Below, one piece after another: positions 25,599 to 34,044 of a stretch of 64,000 nt of DNA. The position numbers and the translations under genes were made by a program. The notes under the pieces are model-generated. The model worked only from the letters and a program-made list of their open reading frames with translations, was not told where the DNA came from and made no database searches. Source of the stretch: Acaudatibacter sp963835495 (lineage in GTDB: Bacteria; Pseudomonadota; Alphaproteobacteria; Caulobacterales; Caulobacteraceae); the NCBI GenBank assembly GCA_963835495.1, contig CAWIFQ010000005.1:1798001-1862000 (forward strand), in the 5' to 3' direction. How positions within the stretch are numbered: the first letter of the stretch is position 1; every line of letters begins with the position of its first letter.

Positions 25599-26524
25599 CG
25601 GGCGGCGCTGTTTGTCGCCGCGGGGGCCGCCGCGGCCGGCGCGTTGGTGGCGGCTGCTGCTGGAGGCGGCGCCGCCGGCGGTGTGGAAGGGGTGGCGAAC
25701 GCGGGCGGCGGCGGCGCGGCGCTGACGGCCGTCAGCGGCGCCGCGCTGGCCGGGCCGCGCAGAGGGACACTGGACGCCTGCGGCGTACTGGGCGTCGCGG
25801 TCTGCATGGATCCGGAGGGCGCGCGCGAGCCGATCGCGAAGTCCACCGCCAGGTTGGCCGCGGAATACGGTGGGTCGGGGATCGAGGTGCGGAAGCTGCG
25901 CGTCGCGCCGGACGGAATACGCGGATCGGCGAAGCTGGTGATCTGTCCCGCCACACGCTTGCCTTGGGCGTTCAGCAAGGTGATGCGCAGCGGCGGGGCG
26001 ATCACCGCGCGGCCGACCACGTTACGGATCACGCCGGTGACTTCCAGGGCGGCGTGGCCCTCCTCCAGAGCGGGCTCGGCGTGCAGTTGTTCGATCGTCA
26101 GCCCGGTAGGGTTCACCGCCAGACCGATGGCGGCGTAGGCCGAGGCCATCTGCGGCCAGGCGCGCACGACGCTTTCGCGGAACACGATGGCGATGCCAAG
26201 CACCGCGGCGACGACGATCGCCACGCCTGCCCAGATCGCGCCGGTGATCGCCGCCTGACGATTGCGCTTTTCTTCTTCGGCGCGGGAGCGGAAGGCGCGG
26301 GGCAGATCGTCGCCGGTGAGCACGCCATCCTCGGCGGAAGCGTCGTCGGCCGCCGGCTTGGCCGGCGCACCTTCGTCCGCGCCCGGGACAAGGTCCAGCG
26401 GCCGCTCCGGAACGGCCGTCCATCGCGCCCCGCAGGACGCGCAGCGCACCGCCCGGCCCGCGGCGCGGATCTGGTCATCCTCGACGAAATAGCCGGTGGC
26501 GCACTCAGGACAGGTCAGTATCAT
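25595..26524 (-). CDS. MJ0042-type zinc-ribbon membrane protein
   Basis: 309-residue protein starting at the ATG 26524 (MILTCPECATGYFVEDDQIR). The N-terminal zinc ribbon has two CxxC pairs (CPEC, CASC) and matches the MJ0042/zinc-ribbon_5 family. An acidic linker leads to one transmembrane helix (AITGAIWAGVAIVVAAVLGI). A beta-rich DUF3426-like domain follows (LEVTGVIRNVVGRAVIAPPL, RITLLNAQGKRVAGQITSFA). The tail is Ala/Pro/Ser low complexity. It is divergent from ftsE with only 58 bp between the start codons, an arrangement kept in Caulobacterales. Function is unknown; the link to ftsEX suggests the cell envelope or division. Confidence 0.82.
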   Translation of the reverse strand: MILTCPECATGYFVEDDQIRAAGRAVRCASCGARWTAVPERPLDLVPGADEGAPAKPAADDASAEDGVLTGDDLPRAFRSRAEEEKRNRQAAITGAIWAGVAIVVAAVLGIAIVFRESVVRAWPQMASAYAAIGLAVNPTGLTIEQLHAEPALEEGHAALEVTGVIRNVVGRAVIAPPLRITLLNAQGKRVAGQITSFADPRIPSGATRSFRTSIPDPPYSAANLAVDFAIGSRAPSGSMQTATPSTPQASSVPLRGPASAAPLTAVSAAPPPPAFATPSTPPAAPPPAAAATNAPAAAAPAATNSAAR

Positions 26525-26582
26525 GACAAGCGAATCGGCCGCCCGAGCAAAACCCTCGGCGAGGTTGCCGATTTCAGCTCTC

Positions 26583-27326
26583 ATGTCCAGGAAGCCCATC
26601 GCCCGGCCACTTGAACCATTGGATCCAAGCTCGCAGCAGTCGGTGGTCCGTTTCGAGGGCGTTTCGATGCGCTACGGCCGTGAAGCCGAGGTGCTGAAGG
26701 ATATTTCGTTCGAACTGCCGCGCGGGTCGTTCCATTTCCTCACCGGTCCGTCGGGGTCGGGCAAATCGACGCTGCTGAAACTGATCTACCTCTCCGAGCA
26801 GGCCTCGCGCGGCCGGATCGAGATCTTCGGCCAGGACCTGGCGATGCTGAAGCGGGCCGACCGGCCGCTGATGCGCCGCAAGATCGGCGTGGTGTTCCAG
26901 GAATTCCGGCTGCTCGAGCACCTCACTGTGTTCGACAACGCCGCGCTCGCGCCGCGCATCGCCGGCCGCAAGCCCGCCGCCTATCGCTCCGACGTCGCCG
27001 ACCTGCTGGCCTGGGTCGGGCTGGGCGATCGGATGCACGCCATGCCGCCGGCGCTTTCCGGCGGCGAGAAGCAGCGCCTTGCCATCGCCCGCGCGGTGAT
27101 CAACCGGCCCGACATCCTGCTGGCCGACGAGCCGACCGGCAACGTCGACGAGGCGATGGCGCTGCGCATCCTGCGCCTGTTCAGCGAGCTGAACCGGGTC
27201 GGCGCCACGGTGCTGATCGCCAGCCACGACACCGATCTGGTGCTCCGCTCCGGCATGCCGGTGCTCAACCTCGACGCGGGGCGGCTTGCGCAGATCCCCG
27301 CGTTCAATCCAGAACTGGCGCCATGA
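26583..27326 (+). CDS. ftsE: Cell-division ATP-binding protein FtsE
   Basis: ABC ATPase that with FtsX controls periplasmic peptidoglycan hydrolases during division. The 247 residues are a little longer than E. coli FtsE because of an N-terminal extension (start ATG 26583). Walker A is TGPSGSGKSTLLKL, the Q-loop region GVVFQEFRLLEHL, the signature ALSGGEKQRLAIARA, Walker B DILLADEPTGNVD and the switch His is in LIASHDTDL. Ten bases separate it from ftsX. The start is preceded by a shared promoter with the divergent zinc-ribbon gene. Confidence 0.95.
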   Translation: MSRKPIARPLEPLDPSSQQSVVRFEGVSMRYGREAEVLKDISFELPRGSFHFLTGPSGSGKSTLLKLIYLSEQASRGRIEIFGQDLAMLKRADRPLMRRKIGVVFQEFRLLEHLTVFDNAALAPRIAGRKPAAYRSDVADLLAWVGLGDRMHAMPPALSGGEKQRLAIARAVINRPDILLADEPTGNVDEAMALRILRLFSELNRVGATVLIASHDTDLVLRSGMPVLNLDAGRLAQIPAFNPELAP

Positions 27327-27336
27327 GACCAAGTCC

Positions 27337-28233
27337 ATGAGTTTGGCGTTCGACGCCAACCGGTGGTGGCCCTCGCCGCTGTTGCCCAAGGGCGACGGGC
27401 GCGACTGGGCGCTGCTGTTCGTGGTCGCGGCGCTGTCGTTCCTGGCCGGGCTGGCGGCCGTGGGGGGGCTGGCCGGCGAGCGGGCGGCGGCGGGCTGGCG
27501 CTCGGAGCTGGTCGGCTCGGCGACGATCGTGGTCAGGGCGAAGGGGACCGACTCCGCCGACGAAGAGGCGGCGCGGGCGGCGGAGGTGGTCTCCGGGGTC
27601 AAGGGCGTCGCCGAGGCGCGGGCGCTCGACGCCGCCAAGGCCAATGCGCTGATCGCGCCCTGGATCGGCGCTGGGGCCCTGCCGCCCGACCTGCCGACGC
27701 CGCGCCTGGTGGCGGTCGATCTGGACCGCAAGGCGCCGGCGAGCGGCGCCGACCTGACCCGGGCGTTGAGCGCCGCCGGCATCGACGCCGACGTCGACGA
27801 CCACAGCCGCTGGAGCAAGCAGATCATGCGCGCCGGGGCGTCGATCGAATCCGCCGGCGCCGGCCTCTTCGTGCTGATCCTGGCCGTGCTGGGGGCGGTC
27901 GTCGCCTTCGCCACCCGCCAGGGCCTGGCGGCGCGGCGCGACGTGGTCGAGGCGCTGCACCTGGTCGGCGCGACCGACGGATTCATCGCCCGCCTGTTCC
28001 AGGCCAGGTTCGCCCGCTCCGCGGCCCAGGCCGGGCTCGCGGGCGCCGTGCTGGCGGTGTTGGTCGCCATGCTGCTCAAGGCGATGAGCGCCGGCGACGA
28101 GCAGCTGACGGCTCTGTTGCCGATCGCCTGGCGCGACCTGGCTGCGCCTGCGCCGTTCCCGCTGCTGGCGGCGCTGGTGGCGGCCGTGACGGCGCGGATC
28201 ACGGCGATGGCGGCGCTGGCCGAACGTCCGTGA
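27337..28233 (+). CDS. ftsX: Cell-division protein FtsX
   Basis: Membrane partner of FtsE, 298 residues from the ATG at 27337. Topology fits FtsX: a first helix (LLFVVAALSFLAGLAAVGGL), a large periplasmic loop (about residues 50-165, with VVSGVKGVAEARALDAAKA typical of the ECD), and three further helices (GLFVLILAVLGAVVAFAT, AGLAGAVLAVLVAMLLKAMS, PFPLLAALVAAVTARITAMA). The cytoplasmic segment VVEALHLVGATDGFIARLFQ is the conserved FtsX coupling region. It directly follows ftsE and precedes the ydcF-like gene by 24 bp. Confidence 0.93.
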   Translation: MSLAFDANRWWPSPLLPKGDGRDWALLFVVAALSFLAGLAAVGGLAGERAAAGWRSELVGSATIVVRAKGTDSADEEAARAAEVVSGVKGVAEARALDAAKANALIAPWIGAGALPPDLPTPRLVAVDLDRKAPASGADLTRALSAAGIDADVDDHSRWSKQIMRAGASIESAGAGLFVLILAVLGAVVAFATRQGLAARRDVVEALHLVGATDGFIARLFQARFARSAAQAGLAGAVLAVLVAMLLKAMSAGDEQLTALLPIAWRDLAAPAPFPLLAALVAAVTARITAMAALAERP

Positions 28234-28257
28234 TGACCCGCCGATGAGGACACGGTT

Positions 28258-28869
28258 GTGAGGACCCTGGCGGCCATCTTCGTCATCCTGCTGGTCTGGA
28301 GCTCGGGCCTGCTGGCCTTCGCCGCGCGGATTGACCGCTCGACCCCCGCCGCCGATCCGCCGACCGCCGATGGCATCGTCGCCCTGACGGGTGGCTCGGG
28401 CGAGCGGATCGCCGCCGGCCTTGGCCTGCTCGAGGCGGGCAAGGCCAAGCGGATGCTGATCAGCGGCGTCAGCCGTCACGTCACCCGCGGCGAGCTGCAG
28501 ACCATCACCGGCGCCTCGAAAACCGTTTACGACTGCTGCGTGGATCTCGGCTTCGAGGCCAACAACACGCTCGGCAACGCGCTGGAGACCGCCGACTGGG
28601 CGAGGTCCAAGGGCTATACCAGCCTGATCCTGGTCACCGCCGACTATCACATGCCGCGGGCCCGGTTGGAGCTGAAGTCGGCGATGCCGGAGGCGCAGAT
28701 CATCCCCTATCCGGTCGCGACGCCGGAGGTCAGCGCCGCCGACTGGTGGAAGACCGAACTGGGCGCGCAGAGGATGATCCTGGAGTACTCGAAATATCTC
28801 GCCGTGCTGGCCCGCGAGACGCTGCTGGGCCTTGGCCCCAAGCCCGCGCCGGCGGCCAAGCACGCTTGA
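28258..28869 (+). CDS. YdcF/SanA-like DUF218 envelope protein
   Basis: DUF218 family, 203 residues from a GTG at 28258. An N-terminal anchor or signal helix (LAAIFVILLVWSSGLLAFAA) is followed by the DUF218 core: GIVALTGGSGERIAAGLGLL, AKRMLISGVSRHVTRGELQT, NTLGNALETADWARSKGYTS, LILVTADYHMPRARLELKSA. Conserved polar residues of the core (GGxxxR, N-T, S/T-xxYHxxRA) are kept. Family members influence envelope integrity and vancomycin sensitivity, but no reaction is established. It sits between ftsX and plsC in a likely single operon (7 bp to plsC). Confidence 0.85.
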   Translation: MRTLAAIFVILLVWSSGLLAFAARIDRSTPAADPPTADGIVALTGGSGERIAAGLGLLEAGKAKRMLISGVSRHVTRGELQTITGASKTVYDCCVDLGFEANNTLGNALETADWARSKGYTSLILVTADYHMPRARLELKSAMPEAQIIPYPVATPEVSAADWWKTELGAQRMILEYSKYLAVLARETLLGLGPKPAPAAKHA

Positions 28870-28876
28870 GCGCCCG

Positions 28877-29584
28877 ATGATCCTCGCCCGCTCGCTCCTG
28901 TTCGCCGGCCTGTTTTACCTGTGGTCGCTGTTGCTCTGCGTCCTCTTCCTGCCGGCGCTGCTGCTGCCGCGGGGCATCGTGGCTTGGGCGTTCAAGCTCT
29001 GGGCGCGGGGCGTGATCTGGCTGCTGCGGGTGTGCTGCGGCGTGCGGGTGGAAATCCGGGGCCGCGAGCACGTGCCGACCGGACGAGCGCTGGTTGCGGC
29101 GAAGCACCAGTGCATGTTCGACGTCTTTGCCCAGTTCGTAGCGCTGCCCGACTCCTGCTTCGTCATGCGCAAGGAGCTGATGCTGATCCCCTTCTTCGGC
29201 TGGTACGCCTGGAAGCAGCGGATGGTCGTGATCGACCGTGACGGCGGCTCGGCGGCGCTGCGCCAGATGGTGCGCGACGGCCAGGACCGGCTGGCCGAGG
29301 AACGCCAGCTGCTGATCTTCCCGGAGGGCCACCGCGGCGAGCCGGGGTCCGCCGGAGATTACCAGCCGGGCGTCGCCGGCCTCTACCGCGACCTCGGTCT
29401 GCCGGCGCACCTGGTGGCGACCAACTCCGGCGTCCACTGGCCGGCGCACGGCATCCTGCGGCGGCCAGGAACCATCGTGTTCGAGTACCTCGAGCCGCTG
29501 CCGGCGGGCATGAAGCGCGCGGACTTCATGCGCCAGATGCAGGAGCGCATCGAGGCGGCGTCCAATCGGTTGTTGGACCTGTGA
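28877..29584 (+). CDS. plsC: 1-acyl-sn-glycerol-3-phosphate acyltransferase
   Basis: Inner-membrane lysophosphatidic acid acyltransferase that makes phosphatidic acid; 235 residues, start ATG 28877. An N-terminal hydrophobic anchor (SLLFAGLFYLWSLLLCVLFL) precedes the catalytic block AAKHQCMFDVFAQF (H-x4-D). Block II/III follow as ELMLIPFFGWYAWKQRMVVI and LLIFPEGHRGEPGSAGDYQP, where FPEG carries a His instead of the usual Thr. VHWPAHGILRRPGTIVFEYL is the acceptor-side region. It is the last gene of ftsE-ftsX-ydcF-plsC and is followed by an inverted-repeat element. Confidence 0.93.
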   Translation: MILARSLLFAGLFYLWSLLLCVLFLPALLLPRGIVAWAFKLWARGVIWLLRVCCGVRVEIRGREHVPTGRALVAAKHQCMFDVFAQFVALPDSCFVMRKELMLIPFFGWYAWKQRMVVIDRDGGSAALRQMVRDGQDRLAEERQLLIFPEGHRGEPGSAGDYQPGVAGLYRDLGLPAHLVATNSGVHWPAHGILRRPGTIVFEYLEPLPAGMKRADFMRQMQERIEAASNRLLDL

Positions 29585-29718
29585 CTCCCCTTCCCCTTGC
29601 GGGAAGGGGTTGGGGGTCGGGTATCGGCTGTGCGTCTGGGATTGGCGCTCAGGGGAACACCGGCTGACACCGAGTTCGCACCCCCACCCCTGACCCCTCC
29701 CCGCAAGGGGGAGGGGAA
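29585..29718. repeat. Intergenic inverted-repeat element (family A)
   Basis: Fills the whole gap between convergent plsC and chaC. Two arms lie in inverted orientation: the left arm begins CCCCTTCCCCTTGCGGGAAG and continues into a G-rich stretch, and the right arm ends ACCCCTCCCCGCAAGGGGGA. About 75 bp lie between them. A closely related element sits at 54137-54277, where the right arm is nearly identical. It may double as a transcription terminator for both genes. Confidence 0.75.
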
Positions 29719-30261
29719 CTAGGTTGCGGCTTCCCGCTCCAGCACCATCCCCAGCAGCGTCTCCATCGCCCGGTCGCGGATCCCCGCTTCGCGCAGGTGC
29801 TCGACCAGGTCCGAGAGGTAGTCGACGTTGCGGCCCGAGAGCCCCGTCGCGCCGGCGATCAGGTCGGCCTGGTGATCGAGGCTGAGCGCCCCCGCCCATT
29901 GCGGGTGAGATCGATCGGAGAGGAAGACCAAGGCGTCGATGCGGCGGCCGCCCGCCAGCCGCACCGCGGCTCGGGCCTCGACGTAGGTCTCGGTCGGTTG
30001 CTCGCGTTCACGCAGATAGGCGTAGGTCGCCATCCATTGCTCGTCGGCGATCCGGTAGGCCATGCCCCGCGTCGCGCCGCCGCTGGCCAGGCCCAGCACC
30101 AGGCCGCGCCGCATCGGCGTGCCGCGATGGTGGACGGAATAGATGCAGAAGGCGCGGCGGCGGCCATGGAGCGTGGCGGCCGCTCGCTCTAGATAGGGAA
30201 ACCCTGGCCGCCACATCAGCGAGCCGTAACCGAACACCCAATGCTCGCCCGCGTCAGTCAC
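29719..30261 (-). CDS. chaC: ChaC-like gamma-glutamylcyclotransferase
   Basis: Glutathione-specific gamma-glutamylcyclotransferase releasing 5-oxoproline and Cys-Gly. The substrate-binding loop HWVFGYGSLMWRPGFPYLER is at the very N-terminus, so I chose the GTG at 30261 (VTDAGEHWVFGYGS); a TTG at 30279 would add six residues. The catalytic Glu region is in AYLREREQPTETYVEARAAV. The rest (LVFLSDRSHPQWAGALSLDH, GLSGRNVDYLSDLVEHLREA) fits the ChaC family. The length is 180 residues. The 5' end overlaps the divergent DUF2125 ORF by about 20 bp, so at least one of the two starts may lie slightly further in. Confidence 0.9.
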   Translation of the reverse strand: MTDAGEHWVFGYGSLMWRPGFPYLERAAATLHGRRRAFCIYSVHHRGTPMRRGLVLGLASGGATRGMAYRIADEQWMATYAYLREREQPTETYVEARAAVRLAGGRRIDALVFLSDRSHPQWAGALSLDHQADLIAGATGLSGRNVDYLSDLVEHLREAGIRDRAMETLLGMVLEREAAT

Positions 30262-31278
30262 TTGGCAACAGATCCCCAATCACCCCCGACCCATAGCGCC
30301 GTCGCCTCTCATCGCAAGCCGCGCCGGCTTGGGCTTTATCTGCCGTGGGGGGCGTTGCTCATCCTCGCGGCCGGCTGGAGCCTGGCGTGGCTGTGGCTGA
30401 TGAGCCAGACCCAGAGCCGGCTCGACGCCGCGGCCGCTTCGCTGCGCAAGGCGGGCTGGGCCGTGGCCTGGGAGAGCCGCCACGTCGGCGGCTACCCCTT
30501 CCGGCTGGACGTGGATATCACCGGCCTGCGCGTCGCCGACCCCTCGGGCTGGGCGGTGGCGCTGCCGGCGCTGAAGAGCGAGGCCTTCGCCTTCGCGCCG
30601 ACCAACTGGGTGTTCTATGCGCCAAGCGGGCTCACCTTCACCCGCCCCGACGGCGGTCCGGTCAACGTCACCGCCGGCGCGCTGCGGGCCAGCCTCAGCG
30701 ACTGGGATGAGACGCCGCCGCGGATCTCGCTGGAGGGCGATGACCTGACTTTCGCCGCCGCACCTGGAGCCAAGCCGTTCTCGCTGACCGCGGCGAAGAC
30801 GCTGCAGTTCGACACGCGGGCCGGGCCGAACCGGCAAGCGGCGCTGTTTCTCGCCGTCGACGGCGGCGTCGCGCTGCCGGGAAGCTGGGTCGGCCAGATC
30901 GCCGCCGGCAAGCCGGTCGCGATCAAACTGGACGGGATCATCTCCCATGACGATGAGTTGCAGGGCGACAGCTGGCGCGAGCTGATCTCGCACTGGTCCG
31001 CCAAGGGCGGCACGTTCGATGTCCATCAGCTGACCCTGACCGCCGGCGATGCGGCGCTCGACGCCCGCAAGGGCGGCGTTGCGGTGGCCGATGACGGCCG
31101 GCTGGAGGGCGTCCTGGAGGCGAGCCTGCGCGACGAGAGTCGCGTGCTGGCGGTCGCCCAGAGCAAAACGCCACCGACCGATCCCGGCGTCAGCGTGCTC
31201 GACTTGCGCCTCACCTTCCGCGACGGCGCGACCTGGATCGGGCCGCTGAAGCTGGCCCCGGCGCCCAGGGTCTACTGA
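30241..31278 (+). CDS. DUF2125 domain-containing envelope protein
   Basis: 345 residues. After a short polar head there is one membrane or signal helix (YLPWGALLILAAGWSLAWLW), then a large extracytoplasmic beta-rich domain of the DUF2125 family (LRKAGWAVAWESRHVGGYPF, RLDVDITGLRVADPSGWAVA, LPALKSEAFAFAPTNWVFYA). The RHVGGYPFRLD block is the family hallmark. DUF2125 proteins are common in alphaproteobacteria and look like AsmA-type envelope proteins; no function is established. The ATG at 30241 overlaps the divergent chaC start. Internal alternatives lack a convincing ribosome site. Confidence 0.8.
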   Translation: MLARVSHLATDPQSPPTHSAVASHRKPRRLGLYLPWGALLILAAGWSLAWLWLMSQTQSRLDAAAASLRKAGWAVAWESRHVGGYPFRLDVDITGLRVADPSGWAVALPALKSEAFAFAPTNWVFYAPSGLTFTRPDGGPVNVTAGALRASLSDWDETPPRISLEGDDLTFAAAPGAKPFSLTAAKTLQFDTRAGPNRQAALFLAVDGGVALPGSWVGQIAAGKPVAIKLDGIISHDDELQGDSWRELISHWSAKGGTFDVHQLTLTAGDAALDARKGGVAVADDGRLEGVLEASLRDESRVLAVAQSKTPPTDPGVSVLDLRLTFRDGATWIGPLKLAPAPRVY

Positions 31279-31333
31279 CAATGGGCCGGCTGAGGGGTGC
31301 GCAACGGCGCCGCCCTCGTGTAAGAGCGCCGCC

Positions 31334-32482
31334 ATGACCGCCCAGCCGCCCCCCAACGCAGAACTCGGCGACCTCGGCCGCGTCGCCGCGCGCCGCCCGC
31401 AGGCCAAGGCTGGCATCCTCGACATCACGCCCTACAAGCCCGGCAAGGCGACCGCCGAGGGCGTCGCCAATCCGGTCAAGCTGTCCGGCAACGAGAACAT
31501 CCTGGGCTGCAGCCCCAGCGCCCGCGAGGCCTACGTCGCCGCCGCCGGCGAGCTCAACGTCTACCCCGATGGCCGAGGCACGGCGCTGCGCACCGCCATC
31601 GCCGCGAGGTGGGACGTCGAGCCGGACCGGCTGGTGCTCGGCTGCGGCACCGACGAGCTGCTGCACCTGATCAACCAGACCTTCCTCGAACCCGGCGACA
31701 ACATCGTCCAGGGCCAGTACGCCTTCGGCGCCTACGGCATCGGCGCCCGCGCCTGCCAGGCCGAGGTGCGTAGCGCCGCCGAGCCCAACTACCGCATCGA
31801 CATCGACCTGATGCTGGCCGAGGTCGACGAGCGTACCCGGCTGGTGTTCATCACCAACCCGGCCAACCCCACCGGCACCTTCACCACCAAGGACGAGCTG
31901 CGCCGCCTGCACGACGCGTTGCCGCCCAACGTGGTGCTGGTGGTCGACGCCGCCTACGCCGAGTTCTGCACCGACCCCACCTTCACCGACGGCCTGGAGC
32001 TGGCGCGGAACGCCGAAAACATCATCGTCACCCACACTTTCTCCAAACTGCACGGTCTGGCGGCGCTGCGGGTGGGCTGGGCCTACGCGCCGGCGCCGAT
32101 CGCCGACGCCATCGACCGCATCCGCCCGCCGTTCAACGTCTCGATCCCCGCCCTGACCGCCGCTGTCGCCGCGCTGGCGGACGAGGACTTCCAGGCGCTG
32201 TCGCTGGCCCACGTCGTGCGCTGGCGGCCCTGGCTGACCCAGCAGCTGGGCGGGCTGGGACTCAACATCGTCCCGTCATCGGCGAACTTCATCCTGGTCG
32301 AATTCCCCAAGACGCCGGGCAAGACCGCGCCCGAGGCGGAGGCGTTCCTGGCCTTGCGCGGCCTGATCGTGCGCGGCGTCGCCAACTACGGCCTGCCGGG
32401 TCACCTGCGCATCACCATCGGGCTGGAAGAGCACAACCGCGCGCTGGTTGAGGCGCTTGGCGAGTTTCTGGGTCGAGCCTGA
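31334..32482 (+). CDS. hisC: Histidinol-phosphate / aromatic aminotransferase
   Basis: Class-I/II PLP aminotransferase, 382 residues, start ATG 31334. Motifs are KLSGNENILGCSPSAREAYV, LNVYPDGRGTALRTAIAARW, LVLGCGTDELLHLINQTFLE, VFITNPANPTGTFTTKDELR, VDAAYAEF and the PLP lysine in HTFSKLHGLAALRVGWAYAP. The protein is of the HisC2 type, which in alphaproteobacteria is usually next to tyrA and also serves phenylalanine/tyrosine synthesis. Here tyrA lies 2.7 kb downstream, separated by a methyltransferase and an opposite-strand PhyH/TetR pair. It is intact, with 2 bp before the next start. Confidence 0.92.
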   Translation: MTAQPPPNAELGDLGRVAARRPQAKAGILDITPYKPGKATAEGVANPVKLSGNENILGCSPSAREAYVAAAGELNVYPDGRGTALRTAIAARWDVEPDRLVLGCGTDELLHLINQTFLEPGDNIVQGQYAFGAYGIGARACQAEVRSAAEPNYRIDIDLMLAEVDERTRLVFITNPANPTGTFTTKDELRRLHDALPPNVVLVVDAAYAEFCTDPTFTDGLELARNAENIIVTHTFSKLHGLAALRVGWAYAPAPIADAIDRIRPPFNVSIPALTAAVAALADEDFQALSLAHVVRWRPWLTQQLGGLGLNIVPSSANFILVEFPKTPGKTAPEAEAFLALRGLIVRGVANYGLPGHLRITIGLEEHNRALVEALGEFLGRA

Positions 32483-32484
32483 GG

Positions 32485-33111
32485 GTGGCGAACCTAGCTC
32501 TTTCCGACCTGCCGCCCTGGTCGTTCGAGAAGGACGACCCCGACGACGACGCGGCGTTCTACGCCGAGGCGCGGCTGGTCACCCACATCGACGAGGGCGC
32601 CATCGCGGCGCTGACCGAGTTCTACCGCCGCACCCTGCCGGCCGGCGGCGTCGTGCTCGACCTGATGAGCAGCTGCGTCAGCCACCTGCCGGGCGACGTG
32701 GCCTACGGCGAGGTGATCGGCCACGGCATGAACGCCGAGGAGCTGGCGGCCAATCCGCAGCTGACCCGCTGGTTCACCCACGACCTCAACCGCGGCCCGG
32801 CGCTGCCGCTGGAAGCCGCCAGCGTCGACGCGGCGATGATCTGCGTCGGGGTGCAGTACCTGCAGCGGCCCGTCCCGGTGTTCCAGGACCTCACCCGCGT
32901 GCTGAAGCCGGGCGCGCCGCTGGTGGTCAGCTTCTCCAACCGCTGCTTCCCGACCAAGGCGGTGGCGATCTGGATGCGGCTCGACGACCGCGGCCATGCC
33001 GCGCTGGTGGAGGCCTATTTGCACGCCGCGGGCTTTGCCGATGTGGCGACGCATGTCCTGGCCGACGGCAGCCGCTGCGACCCGCTGTTGGCGGTGGTGG
33101 GGCGGGCCTGA
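32485..33111 (+). CDS. Class I SAM-dependent methyltransferase
   Basis: 208 residues beginning at the GTG 32485, two bases after the hisC stop, so translationally coupled. The nucleotide-binding region is GGVVLDLMSSCVSHLPGDVA (a serine/cysteine variant of the usual E-x-G-x-G motif), followed by YGEVIGHGMNAEELAANPQL, VDAAMICVGVQYLQRPVPVF and LKPGAPLVVSFSNRCFPTKA. These blocks are typical of the small UbiE-like methyltransferase group that is often annotated without a substrate. A link to aromatic amino acid metabolism is suggested only by hisC. It is intact. Confidence 0.8.
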   Translation: MANLALSDLPPWSFEKDDPDDDAAFYAEARLVTHIDEGAIAALTEFYRRTLPAGGVVLDLMSSCVSHLPGDVAYGEVIGHGMNAEELAANPQLTRWFTHDLNRGPALPLEAASVDAAMICVGVQYLQRPVPVFQDLTRVLKPGAPLVVSFSNRCFPTKAVAIWMRLDDRGHAALVEAYLHAAGFADVATHVLADGSRCDPLLAVVGRA

Positions 33112-33123
33112 GCCACCGTCCAG

Positions 33124-33156
33124 TAACCCTCGCCCCGCACAGCGAGGAGAGGGTTA
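33124..33156. terminator. Hairpin between convergent genes
   Basis: Inverted repeat TAACCCTC / GAGGGTTA (33124-33131 with 33149-33156), extended by CGC/GCG pairing, in the 63-bp gap between the methyltransferase and the PhyH dioxygenase. It is a probable bidirectional terminator without a T-run and shares the G/C-run style of the family A repeats. Confidence 0.5.
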
Positions 33157-33174
33157 GCTAGGGGGGAGGGGCCC

Positions 33175-34044
33175 CTACCGCTCCACCGGTAGCACGAACG
33201 CCGGATCCAGCGTCTTGCCCGGGTTGTAGCCGCCGACCTGGCCCATGATTGAGCCAGGCTCCAGCAGCTCGTAGCCGAGCAGGATCTGCATCTCGCGGCT
33301 CATGCCGCGCACCCGGTCCTTCGGCACGCCGAGATAGAAGTTCTCCTGCGGCCGCGCCCAGGGCTCGCAATAGTGGTTGGTGTAGGCCAGTCGCGGCGCG
33401 TCGGACCGGTTGGCGCCGGCGCCGTGGATCAGCGTGCCCTGGAACACGCAGATCGCCCCGGCCGGCATGGTCAGGTAGTTGACCGCCTGTGTGTCGGGGG
33501 TGGTCTCGCCGCGGATCAACGCCGTCTTCAACGCCTGGACGCGTTCGGCCGGCCAGCGATGGCTGCCGCGGTACATCACGGTCCCGCCGTTCTGGCGCGT
33601 GAAGGCGTCGATCGCGCCGATGGTGCTGATGCTGATCGCCGGACGCGGGCGCGGAAACGGGTAGAAGCCGTCGTCGAAGTGCAGGCTCTGGGCGTTCTCG
33701 CCCGGATAGATGCAGATCGCGTGATTGGCGCTCAGCAGGTAGTTGGGCGCCAGCAGCTGGTCGAGGATCGCCAGCAGCCGCGGGTCGGAGGCTGCTTCCT
33801 CGAACACCGCGCCGCGGCCGACCAGGGTGTAAATGCGCTCGGTCGTGCGTCCCTCGAACGAGTTGCGGCCACGGTAGGTCCCCAGATAGGGGGCCAGGCC
33901 GTCGCGGAAGCGCTGCAGTTGCGCCGGGCTCAGGTAGTCCTCGATGATGGTGAAGCCCTGGTCGTCCAGCTCGGCCATGTGGCCGGTCAGGTCGAACTGC
34001 GGCGGTACGGGACGCTGGGTGGCGATCTTTTGCTTGAGCATCAC
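33175..34044 (-). CDS. Phytanoyl-CoA dioxygenase (PhyH) family protein
   Basis: Non-heme Fe(II)/2-oxoglutarate oxygenase, 289 residues. The facial triad is visible as SLHFDDGFYPFP (H-x-D) and GTLIHGAGANRSDAPRLAYT (distal His plus the 2OG-binding Arg). DQGFTIIEDYLSPAQLQRFR is the usual N-terminal block. The ATG at 34044 overlaps the stop of the tetR gene (ATGA), so the two form a tight operon under the operator at 34702-34718. PhyH members act on lipids, secondary metabolites or halogenated compounds, so the substrate is unknown. An inducible catabolic or detoxifying role is the natural inference. Confidence 0.88.
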   Translation of the reverse strand: MMLKQKIATQRPVPPQFDLTGHMAELDDQGFTIIEDYLSPAQLQRFRDGLAPYLGTYRGRNSFEGRTTERIYTLVGRGAVFEEAASDPRLLAILDQLLAPNYLLSANHAICIYPGENAQSLHFDDGFYPFPRPRPAISISTIGAIDAFTRQNGGTVMYRGSHRWPAERVQALKTALIRGETTPDTQAVNYLTMPAGAICVFQGTLIHGAGANRSDAPRLAYTNHYCEPWARPQENFYLGVPKDRVRGMSREMQILLGYELLEPGSIMGQVGGYNPGKTLDPAFVLPVER